A stretch of DNA of 38,994 nt. It comes from Methylibium rhizosphaerae (GTDB lineage: Bacteria > Pseudomonadota > Gammaproteobacteria > Burkholderiales > Burkholderiaceae_C). The notes under the pieces are model-generated. The model ran no database searches. It saw only the letters and a program-made list of their open reading frames with translations, and was not told the origin of the DNA. Location of the stretch: NCBI RefSeq assembly GCF_006386545.1, contig NZ_SWAR01000050.1:1-38994 (forward strand), in the 5' to 3' direction. This document shows, one piece after another, positions 17,731 to 26,343 of the stretch. Every line of letters begins with the position of its first letter. Positions within the stretch are counted from its first letter, which is position 1. Both the position numbers and the translations under genes were made by a program.

Positions 17731-18642
17731 CTATTCGATGTTCTGCACCTGCTCGCGCATCTGCTCGATCGCGACCTTCATCTCGACCGAGATCTGCGTC
17801 AGCTCCAGCGCGGCCGACTTGGAGCCCAGCGTGTTGGCTTCGCGGTGCAGTTCCTGGATCAGGAAGTCAAGCCGCTTGCCGACTTCGCCACCCGTCTTGA
17901 GGAGGCGGGAGATCTCGTCCAGGTGCGCGTTCAGCCTGGACAGCTCTTCTGCCACGTCGATGCGGATGGCGTAGGCGGCCGCTTCATTGAGCGCGCGTTC
18001 CTGCAGAGCCTCGGCCGGCACGCTGGCGCCTGCCCCGGCGTTTTCGAGCGCTTCCTTCCATCGTTCGAGGAAACGCTGTTGCTGTTTGGCCACGACCTGC
18101 GGCAACAGCGGCGCCGCCTGGGTCGCCAGCTCGCGCAGTCGCACGATGCGTTCGTTGAGGATGCCCACCAGGCGCTCGCCTTCGCGGGCGCGCGCCTCGC
18201 GCAGGGCTTCGATGCCCCGCCGGGCCGCGTCGAGCGCCGCATCGTCCAGCCGCAGCGCGGGCGCGGCGCCCCGGCACCACTGCAAGGCTTCGTGCACCGA
18301 CAGCGGGGCGGCCTTGGGAAGCCAGCCCTGCACCGTGCTTTCGAGCCGGGCCAGGGTGTTGAGCTGCTCAGGTTGCGGCTGGGGCCAGGCACTTTCGGTG
18401 TCGCTGCGCGGCGTGAGTCGCAGTTCGATCTTGCCGCGCCTGAAGGCAGCCGTGATCAATTCACGGAAAGCGGGCTCGAGTGCACGGAATTCATCCGGCA
18501 ACCGAAATCCCAAGTCGAGAAAACGACTGTTGACCGAGCGAAACTCGACTGTCACGCTAGCGCTTGAAGCGCGCTCGCCGTCAGCGATTTCTCCAGGGGT
18601 GCTGGCCACGCTTGCGTAGCCGGTCATGCTGTAAACTGCCAT
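17731..18642 (-). CDS. yicC: YicC family endoribonuclease
   Basis: YicC-type proteins are endoribonucleases; E. coli YicC affects small-RNA turnover. The 303-aa protein starts 'MAVYSMTGYASV', the family's conserved N-terminus, followed by 'VEFRSVNSRFLDLGFRLP'. The C-terminal DUF1732 segment holds 'RLNAHLDEISRLL' and ends 'GKRLDFLIQELHREANTLGSK'. I chose the start at MAVYS because the frame open further upstream runs into the divergent kinase gene; MTGYAS five codons later is an alternative. Only 28 bases separate its start from that of the kinase. Confidence 0.93.
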   Translation of the reverse strand: MAVYSMTGYASVASTPGEIADGERASSASVTVEFRSVNSRFLDLGFRLPDEFRALEPAFRELITAAFRRGKIELRLTPRSDTESAWPQPQPEQLNTLARLESTVQGWLPKAAPLSVHEALQWCRGAAPALRLDDAALDAARRGIEALREARAREGERLVGILNERIVRLRELATQAAPLLPQVVAKQQQRFLERWKEALENAGAGASVPAEALQERALNEAAAYAIRIDVAEELSRLNAHLDEISRLLKTGGEVGKRLDFLIQELHREANTLGSKSAALELTQISVEMKVAIEQMREQVQNIE

Positions 18643-18670
18643 CGAGCTTATCGCATTGCAAAATTCGATT

Positions 18671-19639
18671 ATGTCAAAGCCTAAACCTGCCCCGTTGCCT
18701 GCAGGCACGGTGGTCGGGGGTTACCAGATCATCAAAAAGCTGGCAGCCGGTGGCTTTGGTGTTGTCTATCTCGCCGAAGACTCCGAACGCCGGCTCATCG
18801 CGCTGAAGGAGTACCTGCCTTCGTCGCTGGCGGAGCGTGCGCCCGGCGAACTGACGCCCCGTGTCAAGCCTGAAAAGCAGCCGCTGTACCGCCTGGGCCT
18901 CAAAAGCTTCTTCGAGGAAGGCCGCTCGCTCGCGCAGATTTCGCACCCGAGCGTCGTGTCGGTGCTGAACTTCTTCCGCGAGAACGAAACCGTCTACATG
19001 GTGATGAACTACCTGCAGGGCGACACCCTGCAGGACTTCATCGTGACCGCTCGCGACCTGAAGCGTGACAAGGTGTTCCGCGAGTCGACCATCCGCAGCC
19101 TGTTCGACGAGATTCTGCGCGGCTTGCGCATCGTGCACCAGCACAAGATGCTGCACCTGGACATCAAGCCGGCGAACATCTTCATCACCAACGACAACAA
19201 GGCGGTGCTGCTCGACTTCGGCGCGGCGCGCGAAGTGCTGTCCAAGGAAGGCAACTTCATCCGCCCGATGTACACCCCCGGCTTTGCCGCGCCGGAGATG
19301 TACCGCCGTGACGGTACCCTGGGTCCCTGGACCGACATCTACGCGATCGGCGCCTGCATCTACGCCTGCATGCAGGGCTACCCGCCCAACGACGCGCCGC
19401 AGCGCATCGAGAAAGACCGTCTCGGTCTGTCGCTGTCGCGGCTGCGCAATGTCTACTCCGACAACCTGATCGAAGTCACCGAGTGGTGCATGTCGCTCGA
19501 TCCGCTGTCGCGACCGCAAAGCGTGTTCGCGCTGCAAAAAGAACTGGCGCGCGAGACCGAGCGGCGCTATACCAAACTCAGTTTCAGCGAACGGCTGAAA
19601 CTGCAACTCGAGAACCTCAAGACGGGCGCAAAAGCCTGA
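18671..19639 (+). CDS. Serine/threonine protein kinase
   Basis: This 322-aa Hanks-type kinase has a glycine loop 'LAAGGFGVVYLAED', catalytic Lys46 (ALKEYLP), the catalytic loop 'HLDIKPANIF' with Asp164 and Asn169, and DFG at 182-184. The loop has Leu instead of Arg before the Asp (HLD, a non-RD kinase), so activation by loop phosphorylation may differ. 'ALKEYLPSSLAERA' resembles kinases of the PpkA/StkP-like group in proteobacteria. There is no transmembrane segment, so it is cytoplasmic. A PP2C phosphatase follows after 25 bases; the two probably oppose each other on the same targets. Confidence 0.93.
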   Translation: MSKPKPAPLPAGTVVGGYQIIKKLAAGGFGVVYLAEDSERRLIALKEYLPSSLAERAPGELTPRVKPEKQPLYRLGLKSFFEEGRSLAQISHPSVVSVLNFFRENETVYMVMNYLQGDTLQDFIVTARDLKRDKVFRESTIRSLFDEILRGLRIVHQHKMLHLDIKPANIFITNDNKAVLLDFGAAREVLSKEGNFIRPMYTPGFAAPEMYRRDGTLGPWTDIYAIGACIYACMQGYPPNDAPQRIEKDRLGLSLSRLRNVYSDNLIEVTEWCMSLDPLSRPQSVFALQKELARETERRYTKLSFSERLKLQLENLKTGAKA

Positions 19640-19664
19640 GTCCAAGTTCCGCTGAAAGCAAGCC

Positions 19665-20600
19665 ATGAGGTTCTCCGTCTACCAAGTCAGCCGCAAGGGC
19701 GGTCGTGAGAAGAACGAAGACCGCATGGGCTATTGCTACACGCGGGATTCGGGGCTGTTTGCACTGGCCGACGGCATGGGCGGGCACCCCGAAGGCGAGG
19801 TGGCCTCCCAGATCGCCCTGCAAACACTGGCGGCGCTGTTCCAGCGCGATGCCAAGCCGGTGCTGAAGGACCCGATGCGGTTCCTGCACGACGCCATCAT
19901 CGCCGGCCACCACCAGCTGATCCGCTACGCCACCGAAAAGGCGCTGATCGACACGCCCCGCACCACCATCGTGGCCTGTGTGCTGCAGGGCAACTCGGCC
20001 TACTGGGCCCATTGCGGCGACTCGCGCCTGTACCTGGTTCGCGGCGACAAGCTGATCGCCCGCACGCGTGACCACTCCTATTCGGAGCTGCAGGAAACGC
20101 TGGCGCAGGTGGTGCCCATCGGCGAACGCTTCAACCGCAACGTGCTGTTCACTTGCCTGGGCAGCCCGGGCAAGCCGGTGGTCGACACCGTCGGCCCGCT
20201 GATCCTCCAGGAAAACGACCGCCTGCTGTTGTGTTCCGATGGCCTGTGGGGCAGCGTGAGCGACGAGGTCATCACCCAGCAGGTGGCCGCCAACCCGATC
20301 TCCAACTCCGTGCCCGAACTGGTGGAGCAGGCGTTGCGCAACGGCGGGCCCAAGAGCGACAACGTGACGGTGCTCGCGGTCGAGTGGGAAGCCGCCGAAG
20401 ACTTCGATTCCGCCAAGGGCATTTCCACGCAGTCGCTGGGTGAGGAGGTGTTTGCCTCGACCATCCAGGCCAGCGTGGGCAGCGGCAGCGCCGAGCCGGA
20501 CGAGCTCGACGAGGCCGAGATCGAGCGGTCCATCCGCGAGATCAACGAGGCCATCCAGCGTTCTTCCTCCAAGAACGCCGGCCAGAAAAAACAATCCTGA
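19665..20600 (+). CDS. PP2C-family protein serine/threonine phosphatase
   Basis: The 311-aa protein has the metal-binding motifs of PP2C/PPM phosphatases: 'KGGREKNEDRMGY', 'LADGMGGHPEGEVAS' (Asp36-Gly37), 'HCGDSRLYLVRGD', 'LLCSDGLWGSVSD' and 'GPKSDNVTVLAV'. After the catalytic domain, a tail from about residue 240 is acidic and then Ser/Lys rich and probably flexible. It directly follows the kinase gene and precedes rph by 21 bases, so the five genes from kinase to hemW may form one transcript. Confidence 0.94.
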   Translation: MRFSVYQVSRKGGREKNEDRMGYCYTRDSGLFALADGMGGHPEGEVASQIALQTLAALFQRDAKPVLKDPMRFLHDAIIAGHHQLIRYATEKALIDTPRTTIVACVLQGNSAYWAHCGDSRLYLVRGDKLIARTRDHSYSELQETLAQVVPIGERFNRNVLFTCLGSPGKPVVDTVGPLILQENDRLLLCSDGLWGSVSDEVITQQVAANPISNSVPELVEQALRNGGPKSDNVTVLAVEWEAAEDFDSAKGISTQSLGEEVFASTIQASVGSGSAEPDELDEAEIERSIREINEAIQRSSSKNAGQKKQS

Positions 20601-20621
20601 CCTTCAGACCATAGGAGTGCC

Positions 20622-21353
20622 ATGAGCACGTTCCAGCGCACGGGAGGCCGTGCCGCGGACGCTTTGCGTCCCATCACCATCACGCGCCGCTATACCAGGC
20701 ATGCCGAAGGGTCGGTGCTCATCGAGTTCGGCGAGACCAAGGTGTTGTGCACCGCGTCGGTCGAAGAAAGGGTGCCGCCGCACAAGAAGGGCAGCGGCGA
20801 GGGCTGGGTCACCGCCGAATACGGCATGCTGCCGCGTTCGACTCACACGCGCAGCGACCGCGAGGCGGCGCGCGGCAAGCAGAGCGGCCGCACCCAGGAG
20901 ATCCAGCGCCTGATCGGGCGGTCGCTGCGCGCGGTGTTCGACCTCGCCGCCCTGGGTGAGCGCACCATCCAGCTCGACTGCGACGTGATCCAGGCCGACG
21001 GCGGCACGCGCACCGCGGCCATCACCGGCGCCTACGTGGCCGCCCACGACGCGGTGAGCTGGCTCATGGCGCAGGGCAAGCTCGCCGGCAGCCCGCTTCG
21101 CGATGCGGTCGCCGCGGTGTCGGTGGGCATCGTCGGCGGCACGCCGGTGCTCGACCTCGAATACGTCGAGGACGTCGATTGCGACACCGACATGAACGTG
21201 GTCATGACCGGCAGCGGCGGTTTCGTCGAAGTGCAGGGCACCGCCGAAGGCGTGCCGTTCTCCCGTGCCGAAATGGACCGCCTGCTCGCACTGGCCGATG
21301 CCGGCATCCGCCAGCTGGTGGCCGCACAGAAGGCTGCACTGGAGCACAAGTGA
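20622..21353 (+). CDS. rph: Ribonuclease PH
   Basis: RNase PH trims tRNA 3' ends by phosphorolysis. The 243-aa protein begins '[19 protein letters not shown]' and contains the phosphate-binding '[20 protein letters not shown]' and active-site '[18 protein letters not shown]'. The C-terminal '[18 protein letters not shown]' is also typical. A good ATAGGAG site precedes the ATG. Its TGA overlaps the GTG start of rdgB. Confidence 0.97.
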   Translation: MSTFQRTGGRAADALRPITITRRYTRHAEGSVLIEFGETKVLCTASVEERVPPHKKGSGEGWVTAEYGMLPRSTHTRSDREAARGKQSGRTQEIQRLIGRSLRAVFDLAALGERTIQLDCDVIQADGGTRTAAITGAYVAAHDAVSWLMAQGKLAGSPLRDAVAAVSVGIVGGTPVLDLEYVEDVDCDTDMNVVMTGSGGFVEVQGTAEGVPFSRAEMDRLLALADAGIRQLVAAQKAALEHK

Positions 21354-21976
21354 CCCGCCTGGTGCTCGCCTCCAACAACGCCAAGAAGCTCAAGGAGCTG
21401 CAGGCCCTGTTCGAGCCGGCCGGCTATCAGCTGGTGGCACAGGGGGCGCTCGGCATTGCCGAGGCTGACGAGCCGCACATCACCTTCATCGAGAACGCGC
21501 TGGCGAAGGCGCGTCATGCGGCCCGCGCCTGCAACGGCGCGGCGATCGCCGACGACTCCGGGCTGTGCGTCGATGCACTCGGCGGCGAGCCGGGCGTTCA
21601 GTCGGCGCACTACGCGCCGGTCGAGCGCACCGAAGCCGACCGCGAGCGCCACCGCGCGCAGCAGGACGCCGCCAACAACCGGCTGCTGCTCGATCGCCTG
21701 CAAGGGGCTGACCGCCGCAGCGCGCGCTTCGTCAGCACGCTGGTGGCCGTGCGCCGCGCCGACGACCCCGAGCCTCTCGTGGCGGTGGGTCGCTGGCCGG
21801 GCGAGATCGTCGAGGCCCTGCGCGGCGATGGCGGTTTCGGTTACGACCCGCTGATGTTCATTCCGGCGCTGGGGCGCACCGTGGCCGAACTCGATGCCGA
21901 CACGAAAAACAGCCACAGCCACCGGGCGCTGGCCGCGGCCGAGATGCTGCGGCTGATGCAGGCTCACTGGCGCTGA
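21350..21976 (+). CDS. rdgB: dITP/XTP pyrophosphatase (RdgB/HAM1)
   Basis: RdgB removes non-canonical purine triphosphates (dITP, XTP) from the nucleotide pool, protecting DNA. The 208-aa protein begins with GTG as '[16 protein letters not shown]', has '[14 protein letters not shown]', '[19 protein letters not shown]' and '[11 protein letters not shown]', and ends in the conserved '[11 protein letters not shown]'. The start overlaps the rph stop (GTGA), which indicates translational coupling. Confidence 0.97.
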   Translation: MTRLVLASNNAKKLKELQALFEPAGYQLVAQGALGIAEADEPHITFIENALAKARHAARACNGAAIADDSGLCVDALGGEPGVQSAHYAPVERTEADRERHRAQQDAANNRLLLDRLQGADRRSARFVSTLVAVRRADDPEPLVAVGRWPGEIVEALRGDGGFGYDPLMFIPALGRTVAELDADTKNSHSHRALAAAEMLRLMQAHWR

Positions 21977-21986
21977 GGCCGCGCGA

Positions 21987-23177
21987 ATGTCCGTCGCTTC
22001 GCTCTGGCGCCCCGGCACGCTGTCGCTTGCCAGCCTGCCGCCGCTGGCGCTCTACATCCACCTGCCGTGGTGCCTGCAGAAGTGCCCGTACTGCGACTTC
22101 AACTCGCATGAATGGCGCGAAGGCGGCCAGGCGCCCGAAGGCCGCTATCTCGAGGCGCTGCGCGCAGACCTCGAAGCCGCGCTGCCGCAGGTGTGGGGCC
22201 GGCGCATCGTGTCGGTGTTCATCGGCGGCGGCACGCCCAGCCTGTTTTCGCCAGACAGCATCGAGCAGCTGCTGGCCGACGTGCGGGCCCGCCTGCCGAT
22301 GGAGCCCGGCTGCGAGATCACGCTCGAGGCCAACCCTGGCACCTTCGAGCGCGAGCGCTTCCGCGCCTTCCGGCAGGCCGGCGTGACGCGCCTGTCGATC
22401 GGAGTGCAGAGCTTCAACGACGCCAAGCTCAAAGCGCTCGGGCGGGTGCACGACCGCGCGCAGGCCATCGCCGCCGTCGAGGAGGCGAAGGCCTCGTTCG
22501 AGACCTTCAACCTCGACCTGATGTACGCGCTGCCGGGCCAGAGCGTCGACGAGCTCGAGGCCGACCTCGCCCAGGCACTCGCATTCGAGCCGCCGCACCT
22601 GTCGGTCTACCACCTCACCATCGAGCCGAACACGATGTTCGCCAAGCACCCGCCGCAGGTGCCCGACGACGACACCGCGTTCGAGATGCTCGACCGCATC
22701 ACCGAGCGCACCGCGGCAGCGGGGCTGGCGCGCTATGAGATCTCGGCTTATGCGAGGCCCGGCCACCGCTGCCTGCACAACCTCAACTACTGGCATTTCG
22801 GCGACTACCTCGGCATCGGCGCAGGAGCGCATTCGAAGCTCAGCTTCGCGCACCGCATCGTGCGGCAGGTGCGCTGGCGCGAGCCGGCGGCCTACATGCA
22901 CAAGGCGCTGGCCGGCGAAGCGGTGTCGAACGAGCACGAGGTGGCGGCGGCCGACCTGCCGTTCGAATACATGCTCAATGCCCTGCGGCTGAAAGAGGGC
23001 TTCGAGCTGGCGCGCTTCTCCGAACGCACCGGCCTGCCCGTCATGGCCATCCAGCGGGCGCTCGGCGAAGCCGAAGCCAAGGGCCTGCTCGCGCGCGACC
23101 TGCAGCATGCGTGGCCCACCGAACGCGGCTTCGACTTCCTGAGCGACCTGCAGTCGCTGTTCCTGCCGCGTTCCTGA
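21987..23177 (+). CDS. hemW: Radical SAM heme chaperone HemW
   Basis: HemW is a radical SAM protein that binds heme and delivers it to respiratory enzymes. The 396-aa protein has the iron-sulfur motif CxxxCxxC (Cys29, Cys33, Cys36 in 'WCLQKCPYCDFNSH'); the DFNSH that follows marks HemW rather than HemN. 'VFIGGGTPSLF', 'EANPGTFERERF' and 'NLNYWHFGDYLGIGAGAHS' are also conserved. It follows rdgB by ten bases and converges with the LysR gene nine bases later. Confidence 0.95.
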   Translation: MSVASLWRPGTLSLASLPPLALYIHLPWCLQKCPYCDFNSHEWREGGQAPEGRYLEALRADLEAALPQVWGRRIVSVFIGGGTPSLFSPDSIEQLLADVRARLPMEPGCEITLEANPGTFERERFRAFRQAGVTRLSIGVQSFNDAKLKALGRVHDRAQAIAAVEEAKASFETFNLDLMYALPGQSVDELEADLAQALAFEPPHLSVYHLTIEPNTMFAKHPPQVPDDDTAFEMLDRITERTAAAGLARYEISAYARPGHRCLHNLNYWHFGDYLGIGAGAHSKLSFAHRIVRQVRWREPAAYMHKALAGEAVSNEHEVAAADLPFEYMLNALRLKEGFELARFSERTGLPVMAIQRALGEAEAKGLLARDLQHAWPTERGFDFLSDLQSLFLPRS

Positions 23178-23186
23178 CGACGAGCC

Positions 23187-24104
23187 TCAAGCTGCCCCGC
23201 CGCCCATCGTGCGGCGCGAGCGCTCCATCTCCTCGAACAGCCATTCGCGCAGGGCCGCCAGCGGCGGCCAGGCCTTGAGCCCTGGCGGGAAGGCGATGTG
23301 GTAGCCGGCTGCGCCTTCCACCGTGATGGCCCGCTGTGACAGCTTCACCAGACGCCGCTCGGCCAGCGCGTCGGCGGCCAGCAGTTCGCGCGCCAGCGCA
23401 ATGCCCAACCCCTGCTCGGCCGCCTGCAGCATCAGGCCGGCGTCGTTGAAGGCGGCCACCGGCACGATGCGCTTGCGGATGCCGCCGGCAAAGAACCACT
23501 GCTGCCACCAGTCCACGTCGCCCAGCAGCGGTTCGTCGGCGAGTGCCGATTCGGGCGCGTCGCGCAGGCGCAGCCCGGTGGCCGGCGTGCCCACCACCAC
23601 GAAGGGCGAGTCGGCCAGCGGCTCGTTGTCGAGCCCGGCCCAGGGGCCGTGGCCCTGCCGGATGGCGGCATGGAAGCCTTCGCGATGCAGGTCGACCACC
23701 TGAGCCGAGGTGTGGAGGTCGATCGCGATGTCCGGATGGCGCTCGCGCCAGCGGCCCATCCGAGGCATCAGCCACCGCTGAGCGAACGAGGGCAGGGTGG
23801 TCAGCCGCAGCGTGAGCTCGAGGCTGCCGTGGGCGGCCATCGCGCGCAGCACCGCATCGTCGAGATGCGCCATCGCATGCTCCACGCCTTCGAGCAGAGA
23901 CTGGCCCGCCGGGCTGAGCATGATGCGGCGCCCGTGCCGGCGAAACAGCGGAAAGCCGAGCTGCTCTTCGAGCACGCGGATCTGCTGGCTGACCGCGCTG
24001 TGGGTGAGGTTGAGCTCCTCTGCCGCGGCCCGCAGGTTCTGCAGCCGCGCCGCCGCCCGGAAGGCGGCCAGGGTCTGCAAGGGGAGGCGGGGTGAACGGG
24101 CCAT
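23187..24104 (-). CDS. LysR-type transcriptional regulator (GcvA-like)
   Basis: The 305-aa regulator has an N-terminal winged helix-turn-helix ('AAARLQNLRAAAEELNLTHSAVSQQIRVLEEQLGF') and a substrate-binding domain typical of the GcvA-like subgroup. The start at MARSPRLPLQTLAAFR resembles that subgroup; another ATG four codons upstream (MLTSMARSP) is possible, but its use would place part of an inverted repeat in the coding region. It is divergent from the DUF1127-like gene, with TTACC-type repeats between them, so it may regulate itself and that gene. The effector is unknown. Confidence 0.9.
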   Translation of the reverse strand: MARSPRLPLQTLAAFRAAARLQNLRAAAEELNLTHSAVSQQIRVLEEQLGFPLFRRHGRRIMLSPAGQSLLEGVEHAMAHLDDAVLRAMAAHGSLELTLRLTTLPSFAQRWLMPRMGRWRERHPDIAIDLHTSAQVVDLHREGFHAAIRQGHGPWAGLDNEPLADSPFVVVGTPATGLRLRDAPESALADEPLLGDVDWWQQWFFAGGIRKRIVPVAAFNDAGLMLQAAEQGLGIALARELLAADALAERRLVKLSQRAITVEGAAGYHIAFPPGLKAWPPLAALREWLFEEMERSRRTMGGGAA

Positions 24105-24182
24105 GCTGGTAAGCATAACTTACCAACCAGGCCAGAACTTATCGATTCCGCGCCGGAGGCTGGGCAACTACGCTTACCAGCA
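24104..24182. promoter_or_regulatory. TTACC inverted repeats in the LysR/DUF1127 divergent region
   Basis: TGCTGGTAAGC at 24104-24114 is matched perfectly as an inverted copy, GCTTACCAGCA, at 24172-24182. A third half-site makes the small palindrome GGTAAG-CATAA-CTTACC at 24108-24124. The spacing suits LysR-type tetramer binding across two sites. Confidence 0.55.
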
Positions 24183-24202
24183 TTCACCGACCGGGAATCA
24201 AC

Positions 24203-24499
24203 ATGAACCACTGCTCGACACCCGTGCTGCCTCGTCCCGTCCCGCTGGTAAGGCCGCTTTCGCAACGCCTGGCCGACCGCTGGCGGGCGCTGAAAGCCTG
24301 GTGGCGCGAACGCGCGCGGCAGCGCCGCGAAGCGCGCGATATCGAGGTGGCGGCCGAACTCAACGAGGCGATGCTGCGCGACATCGGCGCCCCCGACTGG
24401 CTCCAGGCCTATGCGCAATCGCGCCGCGAGGCGCAGCTTCAGCGGCTGCAGGAAGCCAGACTCGGGCTGGAGCATCGCCCGATGGGCGACCGCTGGTGA
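24203..24499 (+). CDS. DUF1127-like small protein
   Basis: This 98-aa protein has an amphipathic, Arg/Trp-rich N-terminal helix ('RPLSQRLADRWRALKAWWRE') followed by 'AAELNEAMLRDIGAPDWL', which resembles the DUF1127 motif 'LsdrmLrDIGl'. Proteins with this domain are small, basic and often stress- or growth-phase-related, and some act with RNA or phosphate/carbon regulation. The function here is unknown. It is divergent from the LysR gene with shared repeats upstream, so it is the best candidate for that regulator's target. It converges on cheB. Confidence 0.7.
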   Translation: MNHCSTPVLPRPVPLVRPLSQRLADRWRALKAWWRERARQRREARDIEVAAELNEAMLRDIGAPDWLQAYAQSRREAQLQRLQEARLGLEHRPMGDRW

Positions 24500-24518
24500 A
24501 GCAGCGGCACCGCCGTGT

Positions 24519-25607
24519 TCAAACGCGGTTGAGCGAGGGGCCTGCGGTGGTGCGCAGCCGCTCGATCAGGTGCGGTGCGATGTCGACGAGCGGCAGCACC
24601 TCATGCGTGGCGCCCGCGGCGATGGCTTCGCGCGGCATGCCGAACACCACGCAGCTGGCCTCGTCCTGAGCCACGCAGTAGGCGCCGGCGTCGCGCATCT
24701 CGCGCATCGCCTTGGCGCCGTCGGCGCCCATGCCGGTCAGCATGACTGCCAGCGCGTTGGGCCCGACCACGCGGGCCGCCGACTTGAACAGCACCTCGAC
24801 GCTGGGCATGTGCCGGTTGACCGGCTCGCCCACCTGCACGCGGGCGATGTAGTTGGCGCCCGAACGCTCCACGCTCAGGTGCTGTCCGCCCGGGGCGATG
24901 TAGGCATGGCCGGGCAGCACCCGTTCGCCGTCGGTCGCTTCCTTCACCCGGATGCGGCACAGCCCGTCGAGCCGGGCCGAATAGCTCTTGGTGAAGCCGG
25001 GCGGCATGTGCTGCGTGATCACCACCGCCGGGAAGTCCGGCGGCAGCTGGCGCAGCACTTCCTTGGTGGCCTCGGTGCCGCCGGTGGAGGCGCCGATGAA
25101 CAGGATCTTCTCGGTGGACAGCCGCCCGAGCGACGCCACCGGCGCGGCCGGCTTGGCCGCGCCGGGCGCGGCGGGGGCGGCCGGCGCGGCGGCCAGCTTG
25201 CGCACCTGCGCCTTGGCGGCGATGCGGACCTTGTCGGTGATGTCCTGGCCCAGCAGGCGCAGGCCGTCGGCGATGCCCACCTTGGGCTTGGCGACGAAGT
25301 CCACCGCGCCCAGCTCCAGCGCGCGCAGCGTCACGTCGGCGCCGCGCTCGGTCAGCGTCGACACCATCACCACCGGCATGGGCCGCAGGCGCATCAGCTT
25401 CGACAGGAAGTCGATGCCGTCCATGCGCGGCATCTCCACGTCCAGCGTGATCACGTCGGGGTTGAGGTTGCGGATCATCTCGCGCGCCACGAACGGGTCG
25501 CTGGCCGCGCCGATGCATTCCATGTCCGGCTGGCGGTTGATGATCTCGGTCAGCAGGCTGCGCACCAGCGCCGAGTCGTCCACCACCACCACGCGTGTTC
25601 TTGACAT
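24519..25607 (-). CDS. cheB: Chemotaxis protein-glutamate methylesterase
   Basis: CheB removes methyl groups from, and deamidates, chemoreceptors, tuning adaptation. The 362-aa protein has a receiver domain (Asp10, Asp11, phospho-acceptor Asp56 in '[13 protein letters not shown]') and a methylesterase domain with the catalytic triad Ser174 (GASTGG), His200 (TQHMPPGF) and Asp296 (GMGADG). The linker between them is Ala/Pro rich. It is the last gene of cheR-cheD-cheB on this strand. Confidence 0.97.
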   Translation of the reverse strand: MSRTRVVVVDDSALVRSLLTEIINRQPDMECIGAASDPFVAREMIRNLNPDVITLDVEMPRMDGIDFLSKLMRLRPMPVVMVSTLTERGADVTLRALELGAVDFVAKPKVGIADGLRLLGQDITDKVRIAAKAQVRKLAAAPAAPAAPGAAKPAAPVASLGRLSTEKILFIGASTGGTEATKEVLRQLPPDFPAVVITQHMPPGFTKSYSARLDGLCRIRVKEATDGERVLPGHAYIAPGGQHLSVERSGANYIARVQVGEPVNRHMPSVEVLFKSAARVVGPNALAVMLTGMGADGAKAMREMRDAGAYCVAQDEASCVVFGMPREAIAAGATHEVLPLVDIAPHLIERLRTTAGPSLNRV

Positions 25608-25649
25608 GAGGTCTCCTGTTCCTTGTGTTCTTCGCGGTGCGTCCGGCGT

Positions 25650-26330
25650 TCAGAAAAGATCGATCGAGCCGCCGCCGGTGCTGGCCGGCACGGCGCGCTG
25701 CGCGGCGGCACGGTCCTGCGCCACCAGCGCGTCGGTGTTCGCGGGGGCCAGGCGCTTCACCATGGCCTTGCCGCTCGCCGGGAAGAAGCAGACCTTGCGC
25801 GGGTAGACGTCCATCACGTCCTTGCTCACCACCGGGATGCGCTCGGTCTTCAGGTAGTCGAGCACGAACTCGGTGTTGCGCTCGCCCACGTTGATGCTGT
25901 TCATGCCGCTGATCACCGCGCCGCCGCCGAACACCTTGGCTTCCAGCGTCAGGCGCGAGGCGCCCTTCTTCATGAGCTCGTTGATGAGCAGTTCCATCGC
26001 GTACGAGCCGTAGCGGCCGGAGTCGGCGCCGGCGGCGCCCTCGGGCAGCATGAAGTGGTTCATGCCGCCGATGCGGCGCTCGCGGTCCCACAGGCAGGCG
26101 GCGATGCACGAGCCCAGCGTGGTCATGATCAGGATGTCTTCGTGGTGCACGAAGTATTCGCCGGGCAGCACCTTCACCGCGTCGGCCTTGAAGTGCGCCT
26201 CGTAGAAGAAGAACGATGCCTCGCCGGGCTTGCGCGGCTGGGCCTTCAGTTCGTCGATGCGCGAAAGCGCCGGGCGCAGGCCCGGCAGCTGCGAGGCCGC
26301 GGTACGGGTCGATGAGGAGGTGGCAAGCAT
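25650..26330 (-). CDS. cheD: Chemoreceptor glutamine deamidase CheD
   Basis: CheD deamidates specific glutamines of methyl-accepting chemotaxis proteins. The 226-aa protein shows the catalytic Cys75 in 'MTTLGSCIAACLWD' and His92 in 'IGGMNHFMLP', with 'EAKVFGGGAVISGM' further on. I place the start at MLATSSSTRT, 13 bases after the cheR stop; frames open further upstream run inside cheR. The N-terminal 35 residues look disordered. It lies between cheR and cheB. Confidence 0.95.
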   Translation of the reverse strand: MLATSSSTRTAASQLPGLRPALSRIDELKAQPRKPGEASFFFYEAHFKADAVKVLPGEYFVHHEDILIMTTLGSCIAACLWDRERRIGGMNHFMLPEGAAGADSGRYGSYAMELLINELMKKGASRLTLEAKVFGGGAVISGMNSINVGERNTEFVLDYLKTERIPVVSKDVMDVYPRKVCFFPASGKAMVKRLAPANTDALVAQDRAAAQRAVPASTGGGSIDLF

Positions 26331-26343
26331 GGTGATGTGGCGC

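Noticed and set aside
14955..17900. A 981-codon plus-strand open frame
   Set aside because: It is antisense to gmk, maeB and yicC and has no recognisable domain.
18643..18670. A clear promoter between the divergent yicC and kinase genes
   Set aside because: Only 28 bases separate the starts. TAAACT and TTGCGT within yicC have poor spacing, so I could not assign a promoter.
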